NCBI GenBank assembly: GCA_002408465.1
Contig: DHSM01000014.1
Coordinates: 62,001 to 126,000 of the forward strand
DNA from: Firmicutes bacterium UBA5286
GTDB taxonomy: Bacteria > Bacillota > Proteinivoracia > UBA4975
DNA length: 64,000 nucleotides
Direction: 5' to 3'
How positions within the stretch are numbered: position 1 is the stretch's first letter; every line of letters begins with the position of its first letter. Shown here in pieces: positions 7,356 through 16,613 of this stretch. A model generated the notes under the pieces. It did no database searches, had not been told where the DNA came from, and saw nothing but the letters and a program-made list of their open reading frames with translations. Position numbers and translations under genes: made by a program.

Positions 7356-8000
7356 TTGTCAGCAGAACAAGTTAAAGAATTGCGCGCTCTAACTGGCGCA
7401 GGTTTTATGGATTGCAAAAGGGCCCTTGAGAAAACTGGCGGCGATGTAAGCAAGGCGGTTGACTTGCTCAGAGAAAAGGGGCTGGCGGCTGCTGCTAAGA
7501 AGTCGGGCAGGATTACCGCTGAAGGCGCAGTAGGATCATACATACACGGCAATGGCCGGATCGGCGTTTTGGTAGAAGTAAACTGTGAAACGGACTTTGT
7601 CGCTAAGAACAGTGATTTTCAAGATCTAGTTCATGACATCTGCATGCATGTGGCCGCTGCCAATCCCAGGTATGTTGCTAAGGAAAACGTGGCACCTGAG
7701 GTATTGGAACATGAAAAACAGGTTCTCATCAATCAGGCTATCAACGAAGGGAAGAAACCGGAAATCGCCGAAAAAGTCGTTGCCGGCCGCCTGGAGAAAT
7801 TTATCAGTGAGATTTGCTTGTTAGAACAGCCCTTTGTCAAAGATCCTGATATTTCCGTAGGCAAACTGGTGCAGCAAAAGATTGCTCAATTCGGTGAAAA
7901 TATATCTGTGCGCAGGTTCTCCCGTTTCGAGATGGGGGAAGGCCTGCAAAAACGGCAAGATGATTTTGCTGCCGAAATCGCCAGACTGCAGCAAAAATAG
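7356..8000 (+). CDS. tsf: Translation elongation factor Ts
   Basis: EF-Ts, the nucleotide exchange factor of EF-Tu, 214 residues, the short form usual in Clostridia. The N-terminal UBA-like domain (VKELRALTGAGFMDCKRAL) is followed by the core with VEVNCETDFVAKN. Start TTG 7356 is chosen because AAGGAGGAG lies just upstream and the family starts at this point; the upstream GTG at 7290 would read through the spacer hairpin. Followed by a strong terminator. Confidence 0.97.
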   Translation: MSAEQVKELRALTGAGFMDCKRALEKTGGDVSKAVDLLREKGLAAAAKKSGRITAEGAVGSYIHGNGRIGVLVEVNCETDFVAKNSDFQDLVHDICMHVAAANPRYVAKENVAPEVLEHEKQVLINQAINEGKKPEIAEKVVAGRLEKFISEICLLEQPFVKDPDISVGKLVQQKIAQFGENISVRRFSRFEMGEGLQKRQDDFAAEIARLQQK

Positions 8001-8004
8001 AGAC

Positions 8005-8029
8005 AGAGCACATTCAGTGCTCTTTTTTC
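8005..8029 (+). terminator. Rho-independent terminator after tsf
   Basis: AGAGCAC (8005-8011), loop ATTCA, GTGCTCT (8017-8023) and six T. Ends the rpsB-tsf unit. Confidence 0.92.
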
Positions 8030-8084
8030 TGAAAAAAGGAATTCTAATACTGGACCTCGAATTACAATTTGGAGGGTGTGCAAT

Positions 8085-8801
8085 ATGCAGGTAGAGTATA
8101 AGCGGGTGGTCCTCAAACTTAGCGGCGAGGCCTTGGCCGGTTCCAAGGGAAACGGCATTGACAGCCAAGTCTTAAAAAATGTGGGCGTCCAGATCAAGAC
8201 CCTGATTGAAATGGGTGTTCAGGTGGCTTGTGTCGTTGGCGGAGGCAATATTTGGCGGGGCGCTGCTGCCAGCTCCCAGGGGATGGACAGGGCGACTGCA
8301 GACTATATGGGTATGCTTGCTACCGTCATCAACGCCCTTGCTCTGCAGGACGCCTTAGAATCTCTCGGGGTCACCACACGCACACAGACCGCTATTGAAA
8401 TGAGGCAGGTAGCGGAGCCCTATATCCGAAGAAGGGCAATCCGCCATCTGGAAAAGGGCAGGGTGGTCATCTTTGCTGCCGGCACTGGCAACCCCTACTT
8501 TTCCACCGACACTGCTGCTGCTCTCAGAGCAGCAGAAATCGAAGCGGATGTCATCTTGATGGCCAAGGGAAATGTGGATGCAGTTTATGACCGGGATCCC
8601 CGGAAAGAACCCAATGCCCAAAAATTCACCGAACTCACTCATCATCAAGTTCTTAACTTGGGGCTGGGAGTCATGGACGCAACGGCTGCTTCCCTTTGCA
8701 TGGACAATAATATTACGATTATTGTTTTTTCCATGTCTGAAGACAGCAATATAGTAAAAGCAGTTTGTGGGAATAAAATCGGAACAGTAATAAGGGGGTA
8801 A
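8085..8801 (+). CDS. pyrH: UMP kinase
   Basis: UMP kinase of the amino-acid kinase fold, 238 residues, making UDP from UMP with ATP. The N-terminal KRVVLKLSGEALAG and the GGGNIWRG loop are typical, and GTGNPYFSTDTAAALRA forms the UMP site. ATG 8085 has TTGGAGGGTG upstream. It lies between tsf and frr, the conserved order. No promoter was clear in the 84-base gap after the tsf terminator. Confidence 0.97.
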   Translation: MQVEYKRVVLKLSGEALAGSKGNGIDSQVLKNVGVQIKTLIEMGVQVACVVGGGNIWRGAAASSQGMDRATADYMGMLATVINALALQDALESLGVTTRTQTAIEMRQVAEPYIRRRAIRHLEKGRVVIFAAGTGNPYFSTDTAAALRAAEIEADVILMAKGNVDAVYDRDPRKEPNAQKFTELTHHQVLNLGLGVMDATAASLCMDNNITIIVFSMSEDSNIVKAVCGNKIGTVIRG

Positions 8802-8806
8802 GTAAG

Positions 8807-9364
8807 TTGTTTGATGAAATATACAGTGATGCCAAGGGGAGGATGGCAAAGGCAATTGATGCCCTTAAAACAGATTTTAACTCTGTTAGGGCCGGGCGGG
8901 CTAATCCCGCTCTGCTTGACCGCTTGACAGTTGAGTACTATGGCACTGTCACACCTGTAAAACAAATGGCCAATATCAGCGCTCCCGACCCCAGAACCTT
9001 GGTGATTCAGCCCTGGGACAAGACTGCAATTCCAGAGATTGAGAAGGCTGTATTAAAGTCAGGTCTGGGTCTTACTCCTAACAGTGACGGGACATTAATT
9101 CGGCTTGCCATACCCCAGCTGACCCAGGAGCGCCGGGTTGAACTTGTAAAGCTGGTGCGCAAAAAAACTGAAGAGTCAAAGGTAGCTATCCGCAATATCC
9201 GCAGGGATGCCAATGAGTTGATCAAGTCTTTGCAAAAGGATGGCGAAATCTCAGAAGATGACGAACGGCGTCATCAGGATGAAATTCAAAAGTTAACGGA
9301 TCAGTATACCAAGCTTGCCGATGAACAGCTAAGCTTCAAAGAAGCAGAAATCATGGATGTCTAA
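8807..9364 (+). CDS. frr: Ribosome recycling factor
   Basis: RRF, 185 residues, which with EF-G splits the post-termination ribosome. The signature RAGRANPALLDRL and the C-terminal RRDANELIKSL helix are present. TTG start at 8807 with AAGGGGGTAAG upstream, five bases after pyrH; no alternative in-frame start fits. Three-helix bundle length is normal. Confidence 0.97.
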   Translation: MFDEIYSDAKGRMAKAIDALKTDFNSVRAGRANPALLDRLTVEYYGTVTPVKQMANISAPDPRTLVIQPWDKTAIPEIEKAVLKSGLGLTPNSDGTLIRLAIPQLTQERRVELVKLVRKKTEESKVAIRNIRRDANELIKSLQKDGEISEDDERRHQDEIQKLTDQYTKLADEQLSFKEAEIMDV

Positions 9365-9375
9365 CGCTCTAATTT

Positions 9376-9393
9376 GCGCCCCGAATGGGGCGC
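9376..9393 (+). other. Strong GC hairpin between frr and uppS
   Basis: GCGCCCC (9376-9382), loop GAAT, GGGGCGC (9387-9393). It looks like a terminator stem but is followed by TTCGACTG rather than T-rich sequence, so a processing or attenuation role is as likely. Confidence 0.6.
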
Positions 9394-9415
9394 TTCGACT
9401 GAAATGAGGGATGGC

Positions 9416-10162
9416 ATGTTTAAGAAAAAGCGGGTCGCCAATCAGCTGGATGTCATACGCAGGGGACCTATTCCCAAACATCTTGCGATTATCATGGACG
9501 GCAACGGGCGCTGGGCTCGAAAGAGGGGAATGCCAAGAGCTGCAGGACACCGAGCTGGAATGGATGCTATCAACAGGTGCCTTGAAGGTTTAAAAAGATT
9601 GGATGTTAAGTACCTGACCCTTTACGCCTTTTCTACAGAAAACTGGCGCCGTCCCAAGGCAGAAGTTGACTATCTCATGAACCTGCCTGTCCAGTTCATT
9701 GCTAAAGAACTGGACAATATGATCGCCAACAATATTCGCTTACAGGTTTTGGGGGACATGGACGGATTGCCTGATCATACCCGAATCTCTGTCACCCGGG
9801 GGATTGAGGCAACCGCCGGCAATTCAGGCCTTACTTTATCCTTTGCCTTGAATTACGGCGCCAGGGAAGAAATTCTCAGGGCAGTCCGCCAGTTGGGCAA
9901 AATGTGTCATAGGGGTATGCTCAACCCCGCTGACATCGACAGCGGGGAATTTGAAAAATGCCTGTACACTGCGGGAATGCCAAACCCCGACCTGGTAATC
10001 AGAACCAGCGGTGAAATCAGAATCAGCAATTTCCTCCTCTGGCAGATGGCCTATTCCGAGCTGTGTTTTCTCGATACCCTGTGGCCGGATTTTAATGAAC
10101 TTCACCTCTATGGGGCCATTGCCGATTTTCAGCGGCGGCAACGCCGGTTTGGCGGAATCTAA
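9416..10162 (+). CDS. uppS: Undecaprenyl diphosphate synthase
   Basis: Cis-prenyltransferase of 248 residues that builds the C55 lipid carrier for cell-wall synthesis from farnesyl-PP and isopentenyl-PP. The catalytic motif AIIMDGNGRWARKRG is near residue 25, with SFALNYGAREEI and RTSGEIRISNFLLWQ further on. ATG 9416 is chosen since GAGGG lies 5 bases upstream; ATG 9404 lacks a ribosome site and the earlier TTG lies in the hairpin. First gene of the uppS-cdsA-dxr-rseP-ispG run. Confidence 0.96.
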   Translation: MFKKKRVANQLDVIRRGPIPKHLAIIMDGNGRWARKRGMPRAAGHRAGMDAINRCLEGLKRLDVKYLTLYAFSTENWRRPKAEVDYLMNLPVQFIAKELDNMIANNIRLQVLGDMDGLPDHTRISVTRGIEATAGNSGLTLSFALNYGAREEILRAVRQLGKMCHRGMLNPADIDSGEFEKCLYTAGMPNPDLVIRTSGEIRISNFLLWQMAYSELCFLDTLWPDFNELHLYGAIADFQRRQRRFGGI

Positions 10163-10182
10163 GAACTGGAGGCTATGTGGAA

Positions 10183-10959
10183 ATGCGTGCACGCCTATTG
10201 ACTGCTGCAATTGGGATACCAGTTGTCATAGCAGCTCTATATCTTGGGGGACCTGTGTTCTTTATCTTAATGACTTTATATTCTCTGGGGGCAATGTTTG
10301 AATTCGCCCGCATGCTGGGTTTGTCCGGGTCCGCAAGCGCCGCCGCCGGGGGGATAATCGTTGTTCCCTATTACCTCAATCTCTATTTTCACTTTTTGCC
10401 CTGGGATGCTTATCTTTTGCTCTATATCCTCATCGCCGCCAGCATATTCTTTGTATTTTGCTTTAGCAAACTGGACTTTCAGCAGTCCAGCGGCTTAATC
10501 TTTGGCGGCATCTACATCACAGTCTTGGCTTCGACTCTTGCCTTGGTCAGGAACATGGACAAGGGAATGATTCTTACCCTGGCAGTCTTTCTTGTCACCT
10601 GGGGGACCGACACCGGTGCTTTCTTTATCGGCATGCTCCTGGGAAAACAGAAACTAGCCCCGGCGATCTCCCCGAATAAATCCTGGGCCGGCGCCATAGG
10701 CGGATTTTTTACTGGCATCATCATCGCTACGGCAATTGGCATACTAATTAAGGGAAATGTACTTATCTTTTTCTTATGGGGATGTTCTGCGGCCATATTT
10801 GGCCAGATTGGCGACCTGTGTGAATCAGCCTTTAAGCGCTTTGCCGGGGTCAAGGATTCCGGAAAATTTTTCCCTGGCCATGGCGGTTTCCTTGACCGCA
10901 TCGACAGTTTGCTCTTTGTTTCAGCCCTAGCCTATATATTTTTTGGAGTGTTGGCATGA
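10183..10959 (+). CDS. cdsA: Phosphatidate cytidylyltransferase
   Basis: CDP-diacylglycerol synthase, 258 residues with about seven or eight hydrophobic segments, the entry point of phospholipid synthesis. The C-terminal signature block KDSGKFFPGHGGFLDRIDSL is exact, and SPNKSWAGAIGG is conserved. ATG 10183 or the in-frame GTG 10177 may be the start; GGAGG ends at 10172, ten or four bases away. The stop overlaps the dxr start (ATGA), so the two are likely coupled. Confidence 0.95.
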   Translation: MRARLLTAAIGIPVVIAALYLGGPVFFILMTLYSLGAMFEFARMLGLSGSASAAAGGIIVVPYYLNLYFHFLPWDAYLLLYILIAASIFFVFCFSKLDFQQSSGLIFGGIYITVLASTLALVRNMDKGMILTLAVFLVTWGTDTGAFFIGMLLGKQKLAPAISPNKSWAGAIGGFFTGIIIATAIGILIKGNVLIFFLWGCSAAIFGQIGDLCESAFKRFAGVKDSGKFFPGHGGFLDRIDSLLFVSALAYIFFGVLA

Positions 10960-12116
10960 GATCCTTGGCAGTCTTAGGTTCTACCGGTTCCATCGGCACC
11001 CAGACATTAAGTGTTCTGTGTCGCAACCCCGGGCAGTATAATGTACAGCTGCTTGGTGCAAATACAAACTGGCGCCTGATGGAGGAACAAATCCGCGCCT
11101 TCCGTCCCCGGTGGGCGGTACTGGCTGATGAGAGAGCTGCGGGGCAGTTGCAGGCCAGAGTGGCTGATCTGAATGTTGAAGTCTTGGCAGGGGAGAGGGC
11201 ACTTGCAGGCCTTTTGGCCTCCGAGAGATTTGACATTGTTGTGGCTGGCATGGTAGGGCATTCCGGCTTGTTGCCGGTTATTTCTGCAATCAAGTCCGGA
11301 GCGGATATCGCTCTGGCCAACAAAGAAGTGTTGGTAATGGCGGGCCATTTAGTTACAGCTCTTTGCCGCCAACAGGGGGTCACCCTGCTGCCCCTGGACA
11401 GTGAACATTCAGCCATTTTTCAGTGTCTGCAGGGCCACAGCAGCAAGGATGTCAAAAGACTGCTTCTTACTGCTTCCGGCGGTCCCTTTTTGGGGAAATC
11501 ACTGGATCAATTGGCAAATGTCACCCCTGCCCAGGCAGTGAAACACCCCAATTGGAAAATGGGGGCCAAAATTTCTGTAGATTCAGCATCTCTAATGAAC
11601 AAGGGATTGGAGATAATAGAGGCAAGCTGGCTGTTTGGGATTAGTCCCGAAAAAATCGATGTCCTTGTACATCCCCAGAGCATCATCCATTCGATGGTTG
11701 AATTCAATGATGGGGCCGTCCTCGCCCAGCTGGGTATCCCCTCTATGGAACTGCCCATACAGTATGCCTTGTCCTGGCCCAGGCGCTGGCCGGGACCAGA
11801 CAGTTACTTTCTCGACTGGTTAAATCTGCCCAGTCTGAGTTTTTCCCAGCCGGATACCGTGACCTTTCCCTGTTTGGAATTGGCTAAAGCTGCAATCAGG
11901 CAGGGGGGCAATTCTCCTGCAGTCCTGAGCACTGCCAATGACATATGCGTCGAGTATTTTCTTGCAGGCAAGCTGAGTTTTTATGGGATACCGCGGGTAA
12001 TTGAGCGAATGCTGGCTGTAGTGCCATGGCAGGCTAGTCCTGATTTAAGCTCAATCATTCAAACGATGGAAAGCACAATCCGAGAAACCAGAAATTTCAT
12101 AGAGAGCATGGAGTGA
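10956..12116 (+). CDS. dxr: 1-deoxy-D-xylulose 5-phosphate reductoisomerase
   Basis: Second enzyme of the non-mevalonate isoprenoid pathway, 386 residues, NADPH and divalent metal dependent. The cofactor motif LGSTGSIGTQTL opens the protein, LANKEVLVMAG and the acidic D-S-E metal site (PLDSEHSAIFQ) follow, and SASLMNKGLEIIEA closes the substrate site. It overlaps cdsA by 4 bases. Together with ispG three kilobases on, it shows that this organism makes isoprenoids by the MEP route, feeding uppS upstream. Confidence 0.97.
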   Translation: MRSLAVLGSTGSIGTQTLSVLCRNPGQYNVQLLGANTNWRLMEEQIRAFRPRWAVLADERAAGQLQARVADLNVEVLAGERALAGLLASERFDIVVAGMVGHSGLLPVISAIKSGADIALANKEVLVMAGHLVTALCRQQGVTLLPLDSEHSAIFQCLQGHSSKDVKRLLLTASGGPFLGKSLDQLANVTPAQAVKHPNWKMGAKISVDSASLMNKGLEIIEASWLFGISPEKIDVLVHPQSIIHSMVEFNDGAVLAQLGIPSMELPIQYALSWPRRWPGPDSYFLDWLNLPSLSFSQPDTVTFPCLELAKAAIRQGGNSPAVLSTANDICVEYFLAGKLSFYGIPRVIERMLAVVPWQASPDLSSIIQTMESTIRETRNFIESME

Positions 12117-12120
12117 TGGT

Positions 12121-13131
12121 ATGGCAATCCTCATAGCCGTTATTGTTTTCAGCGTAATAATAATTGTCCACGAACTGGGTCATTTTTTAGCCGCCAAGGC
12201 CGCAGGAATTGCAATTGAGGAGTTTTCTATTGGTTTTGGCCCCAAGCTGTTAAGCCTGGGCAGAGATACAAAGTTTTCCATTCGCCTTGTGCCAATGGGG
12301 GGATTTGTGCGCATGCTTGGCGAAGAGGATGGCGCAGGGGAAAATAACCCTGCCAGCTATCCCAACAAAACTCCTTTGCAGCGCATGGCCGTGATAGCAG
12401 CGGGCCCTGTCATGAACTTTCTCCTGGCCACGCTGATCTTTATCCTCCTTTATGGCGCTGTGGGCGTAGTTGGTGAAAACGTAGCGATTATTGGCGATGT
12501 GGTTCCCGGTTCCCCTGCCGAACAGGCCGGACTGCTGCCGGGAGATGAGATTGTGTCTATCGACTCCCAGCCTACAGAGAAATGGACAGATATCCAAAAT
12601 TATGTGCGGGCAAATGCCACTAAGGCCCTTGAGTTTACCTTCAGGCGCGGGGACCAAACTCACACTGTCGAGATAGTGCCCCGCCTGGGCCAGGAGTATC
12701 CGGAAGTGGGGATTGCGCCCCGGGTCAAACGTCTGTCTGTAGGCGCCAGCATAATTCAGGGGGTAAGGGAAACTGGCAGGATGACTGCAGCGGTCCTGAA
12801 CTCTCTAGCGGGGATTATTACCCGCAAGATTCCTGTGGGGGATCTGACAGGACCCATTGGCATTGTATACTATGTGGGACAGGCCGCCCGGGCGGGTTGG
12901 CTCAATGTTCTGAGCCTGGCTGCCCTGATCAGTGTCAACCTGGGGCTTTTTAATCTGCTGCCAATTCCCGCCCTTGACGGCAGTAAGATTGTCTTGCTGG
13001 GCGTGGAATTAATTAGAAGGAAGCCCCTGGACCCTCAGAAGGAAAGCATTATTCATCTTGTCGGTTTTGCTCTGCTGATTACTTTGATGCTGGTCGTCAT
13101 GTACAAAGATATTATTCGCTTTATCCTGTAG
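12121..13131 (+). CDS. rseP: Site-2 intramembrane zinc metalloprotease RseP/RasP
   Basis: Membrane protease of 336 residues that cleaves anti-sigma factors and signal peptides inside the membrane. HELGH near residue 18 is the zinc motif, the PDZ domain covers about residues 110-185, and the second metal motif NLLPIPALDGSKI lies near residue 283. Four membrane segments are visible. Begins 4 bases after dxr; the gene after it, ispG, follows directly at the stop. In Bacillus proS comes next; it is not here. Confidence 0.95.
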   Translation: MAILIAVIVFSVIIIVHELGHFLAAKAAGIAIEEFSIGFGPKLLSLGRDTKFSIRLVPMGGFVRMLGEEDGAGENNPASYPNKTPLQRMAVIAAGPVMNFLLATLIFILLYGAVGVVGENVAIIGDVVPGSPAEQAGLLPGDEIVSIDSQPTEKWTDIQNYVRANATKALEFTFRRGDQTHTVEIVPRLGQEYPEVGIAPRVKRLSVGASIIQGVRETGRMTAAVLNSLAGIITRKIPVGDLTGPIGIVYYVGQAARAGWLNVLSLAALISVNLGLFNLLPIPALDGSKIVLLGVELIRRKPLDPQKESIIHLVGFALLITLMLVVMYKDIIRFIL

Positions 13132-13140
13132 GTGACAGTT

Positions 13141-14232
13141 ATGGAAAGACGTGCAGCCAGGACTGTTGATGCAGGCGGAGTAAAAATTGGCGGAGACCAC
13201 CCCATAGTAATTCAGTCAATGACAAACACCGATACTAAAGATGTTGAAAGCACTGTCGGGCAGATCAAAAGGCTTGTGGCTGCTGGCTGTGAGCTGGTCA
13301 GGGTTGCTGTGCCCGACAAAGAATCTGCCAGGGCCCTCAAGAGAATTCGGGCTTTAAGCCCCGTTCCCCTGGTGGCTGACATTCACTTTGATCATTATTT
13401 AGCCTTGGCGGCCCTGGATGCCGGCATTGACAAGCTGCGAATCAATCCTGGGACTATTGGCGCCAAGGCCCTCAAGGCAGTTGTCACTGCGGCCGTCAGC
13501 CAGCAGGTGCCTGTCCGGATTGGCGTTAATTCCGGCTCAATCCACAGAGAATACCTGCACTTGTCCCGCATTGATGCTTTGGTAAAAAGCGCCCTCTTTT
13601 ATTGCGAGGCTATCGAAAGCATGGGCTGCAAGGATCTGGTAGTATCTCTCAAGTCCTCATCTGTAATGGAGACTTACAGGGCAACAGAGCAGTTTGCCCG
13701 GGGCAATGATTATCCCATTCACCTGGGGGTTACTGAGGCTGGAACTGTCCGATCCAGCACCATCAAGTCATCTATTGGCATCGGCGCCCTTCTCCTTCAG
13801 GGCATTGGGGATACCCTCAGGGTTTCTGTCACTGGTCCCCCTGAAAGTGAAATCCCCATTGCAATCGGTATTTTACGCGCACTGGGCTTGCGGCCGGGAG
13901 TGGAAATAATCAGCTGTCCCACATGCGGCCGCAGCGGTTATGACGTAGCTAAGGCTGCCCAGGAGGTGGAAGCCCATCTGAGCATGGTTGACCTTCACCT
14001 AAAAGTTGCAGTAATGGGTTGCGTTGTCAATGGACCGGGAGAGGCCCGGCATGCAGATTTCGGCATTGCCTTTGGTCCCAGTGAAGGGGTTCTCTTTCAA
14101 AAAGGTGAAGTAGTCAACAAAATGCCCAATGAAGAACTGCCCAATGCACTGATTAAATTGATGGACTTGGCACGTGAGACTGAAGATCCGAGGTGTAAGC
14201 ATGAAGGTTGCAGCCGTAATTCCCGCCTATAA
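13141..14232 (+). CDS. ispG: 4-hydroxy-3-methylbut-2-enyl-diphosphate synthase
   Basis: IspG (GcpE), the iron-sulfur reductase that converts MEcPP to HMBPP in the MEP pathway, 363 residues. The TIM-barrel part has IQSMTNTDTKD and VADIHFDHYLALAAL. The three [4Fe-4S] cysteines are in CPTCGRSGYDV and MGCVVNGPGEARHADFG. ATG 13141 is preferred over the GTG at 13132 because AGGTGA lies at a usable distance. Its end overlaps the next gene by 32 bases. The C-terminal tail HEGCSRNSRL carries an extra Cys and is not part of the core. Confidence 0.96.
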   Translation: MERRAARTVDAGGVKIGGDHPIVIQSMTNTDTKDVESTVGQIKRLVAAGCELVRVAVPDKESARALKRIRALSPVPLVADIHFDHYLALAALDAGIDKLRINPGTIGAKALKAVVTAAVSQQVPVRIGVNSGSIHREYLHLSRIDALVKSALFYCEAIESMGCKDLVVSLKSSSVMETYRATEQFARGNDYPIHLGVTEAGTVRSSTIKSSIGIGALLLQGIGDTLRVSVTGPPESEIPIAIGILRALGLRPGVEIISCPTCGRSGYDVAKAAQEVEAHLSMVDLHLKVAVMGCVVNGPGEARHADFGIAFGPSEGVLFQKGEVVNKMPNEELPNALIKLMDLARETEDPRCKHEGCSRNSRL

Positions 14233-14830
14233 TGAGGAAAAGACTATTGCCAATGTAGTCCGGGTATTGCTGTCATCACCCAGCATCGGCCAGGTGATTG
14301 TAGTTAGCGATGGTTCCACCGACAATACTGCTGAGGTTGCTTCCCAGCTGGGGGCCAGTGTAGTTAATTTGCCCGAGAACCTGGGCAAAGGCGGAGCGAT
14401 GCTGGCAGGGGTCAAAAATACTGATGCCGATTACATTATGTTTATAGATGCCGATCTCATCGGCCTCAGGCAGGACCATATTGACAATCTGCTGGCCCCA
14501 ATCAAGACTGGCGAGGTTGCTGCCACCCTGGGCGTGTTTAAGAAGGGGCGGGTAACTACCGACTTGGCGCAAAAAATAGCGCCTAACCTGACAGGCCAGA
14601 GGGTGATTAAAACCTCTCTGCTGGAACTGGTCAGGGATATGGATATCTCTAGATTTGGCGTCGAGCTGGCGTTAAACCGCCTCCTTGAGGAACATCAGAT
14701 CAAGTGGGCGACCGTAGAGTTGCCAGACCTCAGTCATGTAATGAAAGAGGAAAAACTCGGTTTCTGGAAGGGTTTCCTGGCAAGGCTGAGGATGTATAAG
14801 GAAATAATCACTTATTTCATTAAATATTAG
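14201..14830 (+). CDS. Family 2 glycosyltransferase, small soluble form
   Basis: GT-A type glycosyltransferase of 209 residues. The opening AAVIPAYNEEKTIANVV and the D-x-D-like MFIDADLIGL near residue 80 are typical of GT2 enzymes that use nucleotide sugars. There are no clear membrane segments apart from an amphipathic tail, so it differs from the long GtrB-type enzymes with two C-terminal spans. Substrate cannot be told. ATG 14201 has AGGTG upstream and lies inside ispG. It is in the place normally held by proS/polC/rimP between ispG and nusA. Confidence 0.85.
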   Translation: MKVAAVIPAYNEEKTIANVVRVLLSSPSIGQVIVVSDGSTDNTAEVASQLGASVVNLPENLGKGGAMLAGVKNTDADYIMFIDADLIGLRQDHIDNLLAPIKTGEVAATLGVFKKGRVTTDLAQKIAPNLTGQRVIKTSLLELVRDMDISRFGVELALNRLLEEHQIKWATVELPDLSHVMKEEKLGFWKGFLARLRMYKEIITYFIKY

Positions 14831-14842
14831 CGGGGGATTTGT

Positions 14843-15475
14843 ATGGTTGTTGCCCTGCGCCTGGTATTGGCTGTTATCTTTGGCAGCGTCATTGGTTTGG
14901 AAAGAGAGTTGCATAACCATCCGGCAGGATTTCGCACCCATATCTTGGTGAGTACAGGTTCTGCCCTGTTTACCCTGGTGTCTGTCAACTCCTTTGGCAA
15001 CGCTGACCCTTCAAGGGTTGCCGCCCAAATCGTCAGCGGCATAGGTTTCCTGGGAGCGGGGACGATATTGCGGGAGGGCGCTACCATCCGCGGTCTTACC
15101 ACCGCTGCCAGTCTTTGGTCGGTGGCCGGCGTCGGCATGGCAATTGGCACCGGCTACTACTTGGGAGCTATTCTCACCACTGTGCTGATGGTGGTTGTGT
15201 TGTTCTTTTTTTCCTTTCTGGAGCAAAGGATATTGCAGAGAACTGTTAAAGTGGTGGAAATGACAGTGGCAGATATTCCGGGTCAGTTGGGGCAAGTGGC
15301 TTCAAGGCTTGGGGAGCTGGGGATATCCATAAAATCTGTGGGCATTTCCCCTCATTCCTCTGAGCAAGTAAATATTGAGTTGATGCTAAAGATACCCGCT
15401 TCTCTGCATCTGCATGAGGTGATCGACTCTTTGGCCCAGCTGAAAGGGGTAAGCAGCATTAAGGCTGAGGATTGA
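14843..15475 (+). CDS. MgtC/SapB family membrane protein
   Basis: MgtC-like protein of 210 residues. The first ~130 residues carry four or five membrane segments with the family motifs GLERELHNHPAGFRTHILV and GFLGAGTILREG. A soluble C-terminal domain of about 75 residues looks ACT-like. MgtC proteins are tied to growth at low magnesium and to ATP synthase control in pathogens; in environmental Clostridia the role is not known. RBS GGGGGATT precedes the ATG. It separates the glycosyltransferase from nusA. Confidence 0.88.
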   Translation: MVVALRLVLAVIFGSVIGLERELHNHPAGFRTHILVSTGSALFTLVSVNSFGNADPSRVAAQIVSGIGFLGAGTILREGATIRGLTTAASLWSVAGVGMAIGTGYYLGAILTTVLMVVVLFFFSFLEQRILQRTVKVVEMTVADIPGQLGQVASRLGELGISIKSVGISPHSSEQVNIELMLKIPASLHLHEVIDSLAQLKGVSSIKAED

Positions 15476-15551
15476 TACCAAGGCTTAAATAAAAAACTGC
15501 GTGCTCAGTTAGTTCGGGGTATCCTTCAACGATAAACAAGGGGTGTTTTTC

Positions 15552-16613
15552 ATGGATGTAGTGGAATTTGTCGAGGCAATTGATCAGCTCTCCGCTGAAA
15601 AGGGTATAGCAAAAGAGTTGCTGTTTGAAGCGGTAGAGGCTGCACTTGTTTCGGCATATAAAAAGAATTTTTCTTCGCTGCAGAACGTTCGGGTCGACCT
15701 CAACCGCCAAACCGGCAAGATTAAGGTGCTGTCCCAAAAAGAAGTGGTGGAATCTGTTGACAATCCTATGGAGCAGATTTCCTTGCGGGACGCCCTGAAA
15801 ATTAGCCCAATATACTCCTGCGGTGATTTGGCCGAGGTGGAAGTTACGCCTAAGAACTTTGGCCGCATTGCCGCTCAGGCCGCAAAACAAGTGGTAATTC
15901 AAAAGATTCGTGAGGCCGAGCGGGATAAGATTTATGAGGAATTTTCTAATCGGGAAAGTGAAGTTGTCACCGGCATTGTGCAAAATATCGAACAGGATAA
16001 TGTCTTTATTGATATTGGCAAGACCGAAGCCATTCTCCCTCCCTCGGAGCAGTTGAATGGCGATGTTTATGAATCCCAGGCGCGGATGAAGTTTTTTGTG
16101 TTGGAAGTCAAGAACTCGACTAAAGGACCCCAAGTTTTTGTCTCCAGGACCCACCCGGGTTTAATCAAGAGGCTGTTTGAAGCGGAAGTGCCGGAAATTT
16201 TTGATGGCACTGTAGAAATCAAGGCAGTTTCCAGGGAAGCAGGACAGCGTTCCAAGATTGCTGTCTGGTCAGATAATCCTGATGTGGATCCCGTCGGCGC
16301 CTGTGTTGGCCCCAAAGGCATGCGAGTGCAAGCTATTGTCTTCGAGCTCAGGGGAGAAAAGATTGATATCGTCCGTTGGAGCCCGGAAGCAGAAATCTTT
16401 GTCGCCAACGCCTTGAGTCCCGCCAAGGTGACTGAAGTCTTTGCTGATGCCGAGCAGCGGGTGGCCAGAATAGTAGTCCCTGATAATCAGCTGTCATTGG
16501 CAATCGGCAAGGAGGGACAAAATGCCCGCCTGGCTGCCAAGCTGACCGGCTGGAAAATAGATATCAAGAGCGAAGCCCAGCATGAAGAAGGTGAGCTTGA
16601 TGGTGAAAGTTAA
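15552..16613 (+). CDS. nusA: Transcription termination/antitermination factor NusA
   Basis: NusA of 353 residues: RNA-polymerase-binding N-terminal domain (about 1-125), S1 domain (about 130-195) and two KH domains (to about 345), without the C-terminal repeats of enterobacteria, as usual in Bacillota. VGPKGMRVQAIVFELRGEK and IGKEGQNARLAAKLTGW are the KH signatures. ATG 15552 is chosen because AAGGGG lies 8 bases upstream of it and overlaps the alternative GTG 15543. The gene normally directly before it, rimP, is absent here. Confidence 0.97.
   Translation: MDVVEFVEAIDQLSAEKGIAKELLFEAVEAALVSAYKKNFSSLQNVRVDLNRQTGKIKVLSQKEVVESVDNPMEQISLRDALKISPIYSCGDLAEVEVTPKNFGRIAAQAAKQVVIQKIREAERDKIYEEFSNRESEVVTGIVQNIEQDNVFIDIGKTEAILPPSEQLNGDVYESQARMKFFVLEVKNSTKGPQVFVSRTHPGLIKRLFEAEVPEIFDGTVEIKAVSREAGQRSKIAVWSDNPDVDPVGACVGPKGMRVQAIVFELRGEKIDIVRWSPEAEIFVANALSPAKVTEVFADAEQRVARIVVPDNQLSLAIGKEGQNARLAAKLTGWKIDIKSEAQHEEGELDGES

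Noticed and set aside
9376..9393. Hairpin before uppS as a true terminator
   Set aside because: No T-rich tail; frr-uppS cotranscription is general.
15459..16154. Open minus-strand frame of 231 codons opposite nusA
   Set aside because: Covers the nusA promoter side and coding part; no motif, no ribosome site.
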